Below are positions 18,915-27,818 of a stretch of 64,000 bases of DNA, in pieces. The position numbers and the translations under genes are program-made. The notes below the pieces were generated by a model. The model did not search any database. It was not told the DNA's origin and was given only the letters and a program-made list of their open reading frames with translations. How positions within the stretch are numbered: position 1 is the stretch's first letter; every line of letters starts with the position of its first letter. Source of the DNA: Sipunculus nudus (taxonomy: Eukaryota > Annelida > Sipuncula > Golfingiida > Sipunculidae); contig CM049318.1 of the NCBI GenBank assembly GCA_026874595.1, positions 31,528,956 through 31,592,955 on the forward strand, written 5' to 3'.

Positions 18915-21854
18915 ATGACGGAAACGTCGCCATGTGTGACCGGCAGTCACATCGCTTCTGAGAATGGGAACATGACAGGTACGAGGATCATGATTCTTGC
19001 ATGGAGGTTTCATGCCATATCCCACGACGGAACGTGTGCCTTGGCTACTTTCACCTGCGTTCCGTGTGAGGGGACAGATAAGGGCGTCCGATATCTGCCT
19101 CTGCCTTTTAAAATACCGGGAGGGTTGAATGTCAGGTTACATGCACGTCTGCCGAAAGACCACAGGGACTCGCATACCTGGAAGTGCCCTTGGACATTCT
19201 GTGACAAACTCCCGACCGAAAATAGCGTGTGGCACGATTTCATACCTCACCTTTTTCAGGCACTCTGTATGCACCTATCCGCTGCTAGTAGGAACAAAGA
19301 GCACCCGCTCGCCTGTTTCCCTCCGCTGATGACTAGTGGTGTGCGACCTGTCTTCCTGCCGCCACCCCGTGGCGGGACCGGGAGGTACCCAGGTGTTCTC
19401 TCACACTTTGCGCTTGACCATTCGGAGATGGACATGCGTGCGTGGCTGCATGTGAAACGCTTACGTTTACCAAAAGATGTCATCGGAAATGTTTCCTGGC
19501 CTGCACACGACCTCCAACGGAAATCGACAAACCGTGCGACCGACGGTGATGCGGACGCAATCACGGAGCGAACATTCACACGAGTCGTCAATTCGGCCGT
19601 ACACGAGTCACTCAACGTATGCAATGGTCACCGCCAAAGGCACAACGCTGTCGCATGGGACCCGCTTTCGCGCGCCGTCATACACTTATTGCAGACGTCC
19701 GGTGCCACGATGAACGTACCCTCAGACATGTTCACATTGCCACAGCTCACATTAGCACGATGCCCTGTACCACAAACAGCCAACCCTTTGAGGAAAGCGC
19801 GTGAATTGAGTGCATTTTCCGAAATGCTCAACCAATGTTTAGAGGACACGGAGTTCGGCGGTGCGTTCCTATTGTGTCAACCTCCGTCACACACGCTCCC
19901 GGATGACATCCATTGGCTGGACGTCAGCTCTGACCTAAGTGACATCAGACATGGTGCCTTCGCGCAGGCGTCATGGGTCCTGGAACACATGTGTCCTTCG
20001 CCCCTGCACAGGTCGGAGCTTTTTATTATATTACCCTACGGTTGTGTGGTTACTGGCCAGGGTAAATTGGCCTTTGTGAATTCGGGTGTCCCGTGTCACG
20101 CAGGCGAGGATAGCCTGCACGCCCATATATCCATCATGGGATGGCCGCTGAATTTGTCACCTCAAGCTTTTGTTGCGGATGTCGCCATACCCCTGTCAAA
20201 ACGGCATAGCAAAAGCACAACAGAACCACATAGCCGAATCCCAATTGAGCCACATACGTGCAATCCATGCGTCTGCAACGAAGGAGAACCCCTTTCAGAA
20301 CAGAACCAAGCACGCGATGATGAGGGTGCCGATAAAGATAATCATGCGGTCACTATCGTCAAAGGACTCCCGCCGCAAACGGGAGGGGTGATTTATGCCA
20401 AGCGGGGCGTTCACACGGGGCAGTTTTACGGTATGGACGCCAACCAGTTTTACCCCACCCTAGGAGCACACCTGGACACGGAGTATTTACGTGAGCTGCT
20501 GGCTTGGTTGGCGGAACGCAGGCGCTTATTCTCACCATCGAAATCGGCCGCCTCCCGCGTAAAAGCCTGCCAAGTGATCACTTACGGACAGTCGAAGTAT
20601 TACGCCCCTGAGCTCTATGACAGATGGACACAACTGGCACAGCAGGCAAGCACAGCTATGGTGGAGTGCGTGCCTAAAACGAATCGTTTGTTGCGCGTGA
20701 TGAAAGACAGCGTACTGTTCGAGGCTTCCCCAGACCTAACGGGCACAAGTGAAGACGCGGTTGCCGGGTCTGATGCGGAACTGGAGATATTTCAAAGCAG
20801 AGTACAGAGTCTGACAGGCTTTGCTGAGATGACCTTCAAACTCGAAGGGTCCTACAACCTCGTCGGCCTCATCGGGCCCTGTCATTTATTTCACGCCAAA
20901 CGCGATCCATCGTCCGGTTGGCGCTTGTCCAAGGTAACTGGCATCCACAGGTCTGATCATTGCCAAGCTGTCTCAGAGGCCATCGACGCCACGTTACATG
21001 AGGTCGTGCTGATACTCGGCGGAAAAGCAGACACTGGCTGCCCAGTGGAAGTCGCAACGCGAGATGAAGTGGAACAGTGTGTGCTTGCAGGCATGAAAGA
21101 AATGTACAAACACTGGCCGACAACGTGGGAAGTGCACACGACAGACCTAAAAGGCGTTTTGGGAAATCAACCCGATCTCGTCAATCGGTTCCTCCTGCCC
21201 GCTTTCCCGACAAAGCAGTCAGCTCCTACGAAGGGGGCACACTGCAAACAGAAGGGTGATTTTGCCGAAGTAACAAAAGCCCTGGTGTCACTGCGAGATT
21301 TCGATCCTTACGTGTGGAAGGAAGGCCGTTTGCCTGTACGTTTGACCGTGAAGGGGAAAGCGGGGCCTTACGTTTGGGTTGAACGCCCCGCAGTGTACAG
21401 TCCGGCCGACTGGGCATACAGCCCTTTCCACAGGGGGTTGCTGGGAGACGCCGAACACGCGGGCCGCCCTATCCTGTCATGTTCCAAAATCAAAGCACGA
21501 AACGTGCCGGCAGAGGACCTGTGTTTCAACGTGGGACTAGTGCACCGTGACCACGTCTTGCCAGGCACAACCTTAGACTGGGAAAGGTACAACGACGTAC
21601 TGTACGCGGCGGTGCTGCCAGTCTTGCGAACTGTAACAACGGCGCAACTGCAGAAGATGCTATCGCACATATTTCATTCCGTCGCCGTCCAACACACACC
21701 CCCACGGTCTGCCCACGCGCAAGAAAACCTGTTACCCTACGGTATAAAATCGCTGTGTCCAACCACCATGTCAGAGTGCCAAAGATTGCTGCGTCTTGAT
21801 GACGAACGCACCCTGTTGTGCGATTCAGATTCATGTTACCCGTCTTGTTCGTGA
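18915..21854 (+). CDS. Family B DNA polymerase-like protein, apparently inactive (UL8-like)
   Basis: A 979-residue protein starting at the ATG at 18915 (a GTG 42 bases upstream is the alternative). Its second half has the order of family B polymerase palm motifs in degraded form. Motif A is GMDANQFYPTL (Asp508), close to the DxxSLYPSI consensus. Motif B is KACQVITYG (Lys550, Tyr557-Gly558), keeping K and YG but not the NS pair. Motif C is VMKDSVLF (Asp598), where the first Asp of DTDS is replaced. Losing one of the metal-binding aspartates should abolish polymerisation. It is known that the herpesvirus helicase-primase subunit UL8 is an inactivated B-family polymerase, so a UL8-type role, partner to the primase encoded at 0.9-4.6 kb, is my best inference. 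The N-terminal 480 residues, with several Cys and His, show nothing I can name. Confidence 0.6.
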   Translation: MTETSPCVTGSHIASENGNMTGTRIMILAWRFHAISHDGTCALATFTCVPCEGTDKGVRYLPLPFKIPGGLNVRLHARLPKDHRDSHTWKCPWTFCDKLPTENSVWHDFIPHLFQALCMHLSAASRNKEHPLACFPPLMTSGVRPVFLPPPRGGTGRYPGVLSHFALDHSEMDMRAWLHVKRLRLPKDVIGNVSWPAHDLQRKSTNRATDGDADAITERTFTRVVNSAVHESLNVCNGHRQRHNAVAWDPLSRAVIHLLQTSGATMNVPSDMFTLPQLTLARCPVPQTANPLRKARELSAFSEMLNQCLEDTEFGGAFLLCQPPSHTLPDDIHWLDVSSDLSDIRHGAFAQASWVLEHMCPSPLHRSELFIILPYGCVVTGQGKLAFVNSGVPCHAGEDSLHAHISIMGWPLNLSPQAFVADVAIPLSKRHSKSTTEPHSRIPIEPHTCNPCVCNEGEPLSEQNQARDDEGADKDNHAVTIVKGLPPQTGGVIYAKRGVHTGQFYGMDANQFYPTLGAHLDTEYLRELLAWLAERRRLFSPSKSAASRVKACQVITYGQSKYYAPELYDRWTQLAQQASTAMVECVPKTNRLLRVMKDSVLFEASPDLTGTSEDAVAGSDAELEIFQSRVQSLTGFAEMTFKLEGSYNLVGLIGPCHLFHAKRDPSSGWRLSKVTGIHRSDHCQAVSEAIDATLHEVVLILGGKADTGCPVEVATRDEVEQCVLAGMKEMYKHWPTTWEVHTTDLKGVLGNQPDLVNRFLLPAFPTKQSAPTKGAHCKQKGDFAEVTKALVSLRDFDPYVWKEGRLPVRLTVKGKAGPYVWVERPAVYSPADWAYSPFHRGLLGDAEHAGRPILSCSKIKARNVPAEDLCFNVGLVHRDHVLPGTTLDWERYNDVLYAAVLPVLRTVTTAQLQKMLSHIFHSVAVQHTPPRSAHAQENLLPYGIKSLCPTTMSECQRLLRLDDERTLLCDSDSCYPSCS

Positions 21855-21935
21855 ATATCAAACCAATACGGATTCACCCTTCGAAGCGCCCGTGTACACA
21901 CACGCGATAAGACCAGATACAGCTTTGAAATAACT

Positions 21936-22895
21936 ATGGAAAACGGACATGCAAAGCGCTCCGAGTTTACGGATTTATACGTTGGTTTCCAACTTTTGGA
22001 CAGATCTGCCGGTATGAGGGATTTCATTGAATGGCTGCTCCACCTTAAACACGATGACACGTTTACATTCTGCGGTGGACCAGACGCATTTACTAACAGA
22101 CGAAAGCACATAGCATACCGTATGGCCCGATGCTTCGCTGATTACGCCCTCGTGCTGGAGGCAATACACTTCGCGCTAGAACGCATAGGACTGGAAGACC
22201 CCACACTGTGGGCAGCTTTTATGCCGGACGGAGTCGGTTTGCGCATATCCGCCTTCATGCAAAACAAAACGTATTCGTCTCTGTGGGCGTCTGTGGGTAA
22301 ACCCCATGAAATTGAGCTCAGGACGGCCTGGGCGGCGGCAACCCAATTCTGGACGCCAACGGGAACACCATACGCAGAAGAGGGCCATTTCCACCTGTCG
22401 TACGACCACGCACGTGACCCCGTACCGGGCGCCTTGCGTTTCACCGCATGCGGAGCTCTGGCTTTGGCTTGCGTGTCGACCAATACGGCCGCTAGGATGG
22501 GACAGATGCTACGTTTCCACATGGACCGGAGGCTTGCACTGCCGGCCATAGTCATACGTGACATGGCGCTCGGGTTCCTCATGATGTCGGGTGCAATACG
22601 CCACAAGAGCGAAGGCTTTATTTACACCGTAGACATGGATATGATACACCCTTTGCGCAGGCTGCTGAAGTCACACGCCTCCACCTGCCCTCTACCCGAT
22701 GCCGATATGAATGGTGCCGCTCACGGATCAAACACGTGCCGCGGGAAGTGTACAGGACACGTCTGGGCCACTGTGTTCCGACTGTTACAGGCCGGGGATG
22801 CAATGGACCCAGTAGCACAGTACGCAAGGGACATGCGCCTGTCACACGAACACGTGTGGAACGGTGGGTTGGGTCGCGGAAACGATATCCCATAA
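21936..22895 (+). CDS. Unknown 319-residue protein
   Basis: It starts at an ATG 82 bases after the polymerase-like gene, on the same strand. It is mixed helical/strand in character, with many aromatic residues (e.g. LWAAFMPDGVGL, ATQFWTPTGTPY) and a C-terminal Cys/His-containing stretch (SNTCRGKCTGHVW). No signal peptide or membrane segment. Its size is close to that of herpesvirus triplex subunits, but I see no specific motif, so I leave it unassigned. Two AATAAA signals follow at 23083 and 23104. Confidence 0.7.
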   Translation: MENGHAKRSEFTDLYVGFQLLDRSAGMRDFIEWLLHLKHDDTFTFCGGPDAFTNRRKHIAYRMARCFADYALVLEAIHFALERIGLEDPTLWAAFMPDGVGLRISAFMQNKTYSSLWASVGKPHEIELRTAWAAATQFWTPTGTPYAEEGHFHLSYDHARDPVPGALRFTACGALALACVSTNTAARMGQMLRFHMDRRLALPAIVIRDMALGFLMMSGAIRHKSEGFIYTVDMDMIHPLRRLLKSHASTCPLPDADMNGAAHGSNTCRGKCTGHVWATVFRLLQAGDAMDPVAQYARDMRLSHEHVWNGGLGRGNDIP

Positions 22896-23451
22896 TTCAA
22901 CCCTACCTTTCCCACCTCCACTATTCCCGGGGATCTCTGCAACTGCAGAAACGTCTTGACGGATTGACAAAGACGAAACTGTAAGTAAGAAGCAGGTGGC
23001 TGGAAATGAGGAGATGTTGAACCCTACAGAATCAGACCGAGTTTTTGGACACTGATCATATCATACACACTCGTATTTCATCAATAAATTGAGTTCAGAC
23101 CACAATAAAGATAGATATATATTTATTTATTGTTTCACATTGTCATTGCTCTGCTGTGTTTTCGAATGTGTATGTGCGTGTGTGTGATGTAGGTCATATG
23201 ACAAAACGCTCTAAAGGTACAAACGTCCAGCGCGATCAAATAACGTACACGTCAGAACGGCTGATTGGGGTACCTGACAAAAAAAAACAATGTACAATTA
23301 TAACAGTTTAAAGTTGTATACACATCACAAAGAGAAACATATACCACATCACTCGCAAAACTGGTTTGGCTGGACCACAACAAAACATACGTTGTCACAT
23401 GTTAATGTCCGACACGCGCAAATCCCATGATGGGGACAGTATCAAACCTTT
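22896..23451. other. Intergenic region between convergent genes
   Basis: It contains AATAAA at 23083 and 23104 (rightward) and overlapping TTTATT at 23122-23131, i.e. AATAAA on the minus strand for the gene ending at 23452. The rest is AT-rich with short homopolymers; I see no gene. Confidence 0.5.
23083..23109 (+). terminator. Two poly(A) signals AATAAA
   Basis: AATAAA at 23083-23088 and 23104-23109, about 190 bases downstream of the stop at 22895. Confidence 0.45.
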
Positions 23452-25050
23452 TCAATCAGTATTGGGTTCCACGATGCAACACAACAATGCCACGTCCATA
23501 TTGTCGTCAAGCAGTACTCTTGACATGTAGTCACCATGTGTAACAAACACGTCGAAGGGCGACACAAGAGACGCCAAGACCAGTTGCACAAAACGTCTGC
23601 CCTCCTCGGAAAACCTGACAGCTTCCACGACACGGGCGAATTCGGGGTCCTCAACCACCACGATGGGTCCAGACCGAGCGTCCTTACAGATTACACAATT
23701 GTATGTGTTCAACGTCTCACCCCATGTCCCCGTGAGTTCATATCGCCATTGTGGTTTGACGGGTAGTTCCTCCACGCAGCACACGGTGATAATCTGGTCG
23801 CATTTCTTATGTGCATATCGTAGACCTTCCGTGTTTGCTGCAAAGTTCGCATAAACGAGGATGTGTGGGTACGATATTAACACAGCGGACATAATATCAC
23901 AGATCACTCGGGGTTGCAGATGACGGACAACCGTGATCAGATCACGGTCAAGCGCTGTGGCCGTTCGCCTGTGCGTTACAGACGGTCGCAGTGGTCCAAC
24001 GTATCTCTTCTCTTTCACATGATGTTCTGCGACGTCTGATGTTTCGGCACGCAACTGCTGTATGTGACTGTGACAACCGCCAGCATGAGACTCATTGGAT
24101 GCGGCTTTGGGCTTTCGCCGAATCTTGCACATCAACATTACCGTCCTTCCGTTGACAGAAGCCCTGTTGACATCATCTGTCAGCAACACCTGCCAGGGGT
24201 TGGTGTCAGTATCCTCCTCGGTCACCATGGCTTCCAAGAGGCTTTGAAAAAACGCACGACCGCCATCGGAATCGCTCGCGGCGCGCACAAGGCATTCAAG
24301 CTTTGGGTACGTCACCAGCACCATACGTTCACCACTAGCGTTTGTGTACGCCCCACAATGGAACGTACTCAGCACCTGGTCCCATTTTCCAACAAGACTG
24401 TAACTGTGATCGGGCTGTAAGGGCAATTCCTGAACGCAGTATATGGTAAAATCCTTTCCGCAAAACACGTTTTCCTGTGATGCAAATTGCACAACGCAAT
24501 CAAGCATGTGTGGGAAGAAGGCCAATGCTGCCGCCACCAGATCACATATTAATTCGGGGTTCAGTTGCTCGACGAGTTCGGACGCTGCTCGGTTGGTACA
24601 CAGAAAGAACAAATCTCTGTGTTCTGATGAACTTGTCATAATTCCTTGATCAGTTCCCGTTGGTCTGGCACCGGGGTGTTTATCGGGACACTTTAGCAGG
24701 ACCTCCGCCACAGTGGAAACTGCACCCTGAACGCCAGTGTCGTTAAGATAGATCACGTTCCCCGGTCTCTGGACTGTTTGCGGGGATTTCAACTTGCATC
24801 TCACGTCCAGATAACACACACCGGAAATGTGTGGTCGGAAGCATGCAAACGATACATGACCGGGCCTACCTTTTGGTTTGGCGGTATCGTTACACGTCCC
24901 GGGTTCCCCATCGTTCGATTTGGTACACGCGGTACCATCCGGTCGAGGGGCTTCCACTTCGCGATCTGATATGACAGTCTTACCCGTGCTGCAGCCTTCA
25001 GCTTCAACTTTCTCTGTCGCCGGGAGCGACGTGTTTTCGTTCGACGACAT
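23452..25050 (-). CDS. Protein with internal duplication, unknown
   Basis: A 532-residue protein made of a low-complexity N-terminal tail (about 65 residues) and two related modules. Module 1 runs from about residue 160 to 280 (LNPELICDLVAAALAFFPHML... CVQELPLQPDHSYSLVGKW...). Module 2 runs from about residue 378 to 500 (LQPRVICDIMSAVLISYPHIL... CVEELPVKPQWRYELTGTW...). The shared pattern is L-P-ICD, a hydrophobic helix, a YPH/FPH turn, C-V-x-E-L-P, and a G-x-W followed by an x-T-x-x-C segment. No membrane segment or known motif is present. A TATA box lies about 125 bases upstream of the ATG at 25050. The family is not recognised; the duplication is clear by eye. Confidence 0.75.
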   Translation of the reverse strand: MSSNENTSLPATEKVEAEGCSTGKTVISDREVEAPRPDGTACTKSNDGEPGTCNDTAKPKGRPGHVSFACFRPHISGVCYLDVRCKLKSPQTVQRPGNVIYLNDTGVQGAVSTVAEVLLKCPDKHPGARPTGTDQGIMTSSSEHRDLFFLCTNRAASELVEQLNPELICDLVAAALAFFPHMLDCVVQFASQENVFCGKDFTIYCVQELPLQPDHSYSLVGKWDQVLSTFHCGAYTNASGERMVLVTYPKLECLVRAASDSDGGRAFFQSLLEAMVTEEDTDTNPWQVLLTDDVNRASVNGRTVMLMCKIRRKPKAASNESHAGGCHSHIQQLRAETSDVAEHHVKEKRYVGPLRPSVTHRRTATALDRDLITVVRHLQPRVICDIMSAVLISYPHILVYANFAANTEGLRYAHKKCDQIITVCCVEELPVKPQWRYELTGTWGETLNTYNCVICKDARSGPIVVVEDPEFARVVEAVRFSEEGRRFVQLVLASLVSPFDVFVTHGDYMSRVLLDDNMDVALLCCIVEPNTD

Positions 25051-25174
25051 TTTTGTGCAACAGCCTCGACGGCGGCGTAGAGGTCTATGAGGGCATACCT
25101 ACCAACCGCGATATTTATGAGGCTGTGGAAGTGCCGGTGCATCACGTGATCACATGTACCAGCGGCTGTCACAT

Positions 25175-25186
25175 TTATATATATGA
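25175..25186 (-). promoter_or_regulatory. TATA box
   Basis: TATATATAAA on the minus strand, about 125 bases upstream of the ATG at 25050. A run of nine C follows at 25202-25210 in the divergent promoter region. Confidence 0.5.
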
Positions 25187-25298
25187 TGTGGTATCAGTCA
25201 ACCCCCCCCCTCCAGATTTTGCCAAAAACGGGTTACACACGTGACGCACGCTGATTGGACGACCGTCAGCCGACTGGGCATACAAAGTGCTCCTGCGC

Positions 25299-27581
25299 AT
25301 GCTGCCCGGCCATTTCTCTGATGCCAGTTACGCCGACATGCAAACCCCAAACGCGCACTGCTATTCAGAAGGTCTAGCCATACGCGTGGATGAGCTTTTG
25401 TCCCTGGTGCAAACAGGTCTCAGGAGGAAAGACATCCAACACGTGTTGCAGGCCACCGATGAACTGTTAGGATCAAGACGACCGCCCAAACTAAAATGGA
25501 AACACGTTGTAAAGTTCCTGCTGGAAGACCATTGCTTGGCACCGGCGCGTGTTTTCACGTTAGTGGCCGATTTGTCAAATGCAACGGGGAGCAAGTCGAA
25601 ACGCAACATGAGATCTGTCATTGAAACTCTGTTGGACGTGAAAACATCTCGTGTAGCTGTGTGCATGTGTACCGCGACTTTGACCCCTCCCTTCCTGCAC
25701 CCGAGAACCCCGCTTCCACCGATGAGGGTGTTTCAACCGGACGCAACTCTGATACCGTTGGTGGAATCGGAACCAGGGACAATGTCCGCCGCGCTCGCCC
25801 TGACCAATCTGCTGCGGGCATGGCGTGATTGGAAAAACAAGGTGGAAGAATGTAACGACTGGGACGTGAATCCGATCGTGACCGGTGACACGAAAGACGA
25901 CATCGCGGTTTGGCTGTTGTCAGCAGCCAGACACGTAGCCATGTGCATGACGTGCTGTCCGGCAAAGGTCACAGACGCAGGGAAGGCAGTGTTGCAGAGT
26001 AAGCCACACGGGAAACCACAGCTTATCGACCTGGTGCTGTCTCTGCTACAACGGGAGGCCATAGCTGACCGGGACAGTTACATGCAAGTGTTCATATCGG
26101 CGTGTGGCAAGTTTGCACGATACGGTGACCCTGTTTTGATTCTCTTCTGTGTCGTGATCAGGTACCTGATGTGCATGTGCCCTCCTGCACTGAAGAACCG
26201 GAAAGGCGGCCGGGGGCAGCTTGTGAACCACGACGCTTCCAAAACGTTGCTGGTCGACGAGGTGTTGGTTAAACCAAAATCTCTACCACCTTTGAACGCG
26301 ATGCCTGACTACGCCATCGACCGCACAACCAGACGGGGCAGGACGGGACGCAGCGTCCCACAGCCACCAGGGTTGGTTACCGAGCGTGCAGCAGACCCCA
26401 CCCACTGTACAGAGTTTTACGGTGCCCGGTGGAAACGTTCGCACCAGTCGATGGAACATTACGCCGAATTTTATCCCGTTATAACAAACCAGTGGGTGTG
26501 TACCAGACCGAAGCGGTCACGCAAGAGCCACACACGCGGGGGTGGAAACCCTGCGACAGAGGTATGCAACCGACTTAGGAAATGTTTCCCATCCATGACC
26601 CAACCATGTGACAGCGACGTTTACGGGCTTTCGTTGCCCAAGTGTGATCGCTTTTCCCGGAAAAGGAAGCAAAAAGACACAGGTGACGCAGACGCTAAAC
26701 GCCCCAAATGCCACGAGGTAACATGTGGACCAGTTCGAATGACCCTTAACTGCAGATGTCCTGCTGACATACTGAAACAGCGTTTCACATCCATCACAGA
26801 ACTAGAAGAGGTCATGAGCCGCCTGCCTCTGTTGCATGTGCCGCATCAGAAAACGAAATCGTTCACGAGAGCTGATTTGAAATCGCAGCAGGTGTTCAAA
26901 GGCCCCATGCTCTATCACGACGCAAAACAATTGGCGTTCAGGCACGCAGCCATGAACATTTTCCTCGGGGACAAGCACACTCCGGGCTGCGTAGAGTTTT
27001 TCTGTAACGGCGTGATGTCGTACATGCAGACCAACCTGCATATTGCCTTCGGATTGGAATACTCTTACGTATGCGGCAGCCACCACACATTTTACAACCA
27101 TTTTGCCGACGGTGGGCCAACGGGATGTTTTGTCATTGACCATAACGAGCTGGGTCTCGCGCCCCTGCACAAACTGTCGGCTGACGACGCCAAACGCTTG
27201 CCGCTATCTTTATGGCTTCATTTGGCCTACCGGTTTGTTCTGCGGATCGGTATATCACCTCAAAACACGTTGTTGGTGGACCGCAACACGGCCTTCGCCA
27301 ATGCAACCTTTCTCAACGAAAGGAGACTCCCCGTGCCCTACACAGCAGATCTGACTGAATGCCTGATGGGAAAGAACATACCACAGGATGTGGCCAAAGT
27401 TATGAAAGAAACTGTGTCGAAGTACAAGACTGAACTGGCCGTCAAACTAAGACGTGCGTTCAAACCGGGATCACAGACGTTACAAAACATATATAAACTG
27501 GCAGAGATGATGAAAGTAGATATACCGGAGTACGTAACCGGCACGGCTGAATTCATCAGCAATTTGATCGAAGCCTCCTGA
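25299..27581 (+). CDS. Unknown 760-residue protein; N-terminus weakly like an AAA+ clamp-loader C-terminal domain
   Basis: The first ATG is at 25299 (a GTG at 25287 and an ATG at 25338 are alternatives). Residues 30-130 contain a pattern (LVQTGLRRKDIQHVLQATDE ... VVKFLLEDHCLA) that recalls the helical C-terminal domain of MgsA/RarA-type AAA+ proteins, but no Walker motifs are present. The middle (about 370-480) is basic and unstructured, with possible nuclear signals (KRSRKSH, SRKRKQK). The C-terminal 230 residues are globular and include AYRFVLRIGISPQNTLLVD, which faintly resembles the catalytic-loop region of kinase-like folds (I/V-G-x-x-x-x-N-x-L-V-D). I regard both resemblances as weak. 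It is divergent from the duplicated-module gene and convergent with the gene ending at 27819. Confidence 0.65.
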   Translation: MLPGHFSDASYADMQTPNAHCYSEGLAIRVDELLSLVQTGLRRKDIQHVLQATDELLGSRRPPKLKWKHVVKFLLEDHCLAPARVFTLVADLSNATGSKSKRNMRSVIETLLDVKTSRVAVCMCTATLTPPFLHPRTPLPPMRVFQPDATLIPLVESEPGTMSAALALTNLLRAWRDWKNKVEECNDWDVNPIVTGDTKDDIAVWLLSAARHVAMCMTCCPAKVTDAGKAVLQSKPHGKPQLIDLVLSLLQREAIADRDSYMQVFISACGKFARYGDPVLILFCVVIRYLMCMCPPALKNRKGGRGQLVNHDASKTLLVDEVLVKPKSLPPLNAMPDYAIDRTTRRGRTGRSVPQPPGLVTERAADPTHCTEFYGARWKRSHQSMEHYAEFYPVITNQWVCTRPKRSRKSHTRGGGNPATEVCNRLRKCFPSMTQPCDSDVYGLSLPKCDRFSRKRKQKDTGDADAKRPKCHEVTCGPVRMTLNCRCPADILKQRFTSITELEEVMSRLPLLHVPHQKTKSFTRADLKSQQVFKGPMLYHDAKQLAFRHAAMNIFLGDKHTPGCVEFFCNGVMSYMQTNLHIAFGLEYSYVCGSHHTFYNHFADGGPTGCFVIDHNELGLAPLHKLSADDAKRLPLSLWLHLAYRFVLRIGISPQNTLLVDRNTAFANATFLNERRLPVPYTADLTECLMGKNIPQDVAKVMKETVSKYKTELAVKLRRAFKPGSQTLQNIYKLAEMMKVDIPEYVTGTAEFISNLIEAS

Positions 27582-27702
27582 TAAGACTTGTTAGAAATCA
27601 TGTCACAACTGCCAAACTGGACATTTCAATATGTACAGACACACATATACACATATGTACAGACAAACATATACACACAATGCAACATCGAAACCTGCAT
27701 AC

Positions 27703-27708
27703 AATAAA
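27703..27708 (+). terminator. Poly(A) signal AATAAA
   Basis: About 120 bases after the stop at 27581; a second AATAAA follows near 27725. Confidence 0.5.
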
Positions 27709-27765
27709 TATATTTTGTTTAATGAATAAATATCACATTGCACATTATGACTGTATGTGTTTGGT

Positions 27766-27771
27766 TTTATT
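27766..27771 (-). terminator. Poly(A) signal for the leftward gene
   Basis: TTTATT (AATAAA on the minus strand) about 50 bases past the stop at 27819. Together with 27703 it makes a compact convergent terminator region. Confidence 0.5.
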
Positions 27772-27818
27772 TGGTTTTGTATCATGAGTGTTTTGTTTCA
27801 TATAGGATACGACGAAAG

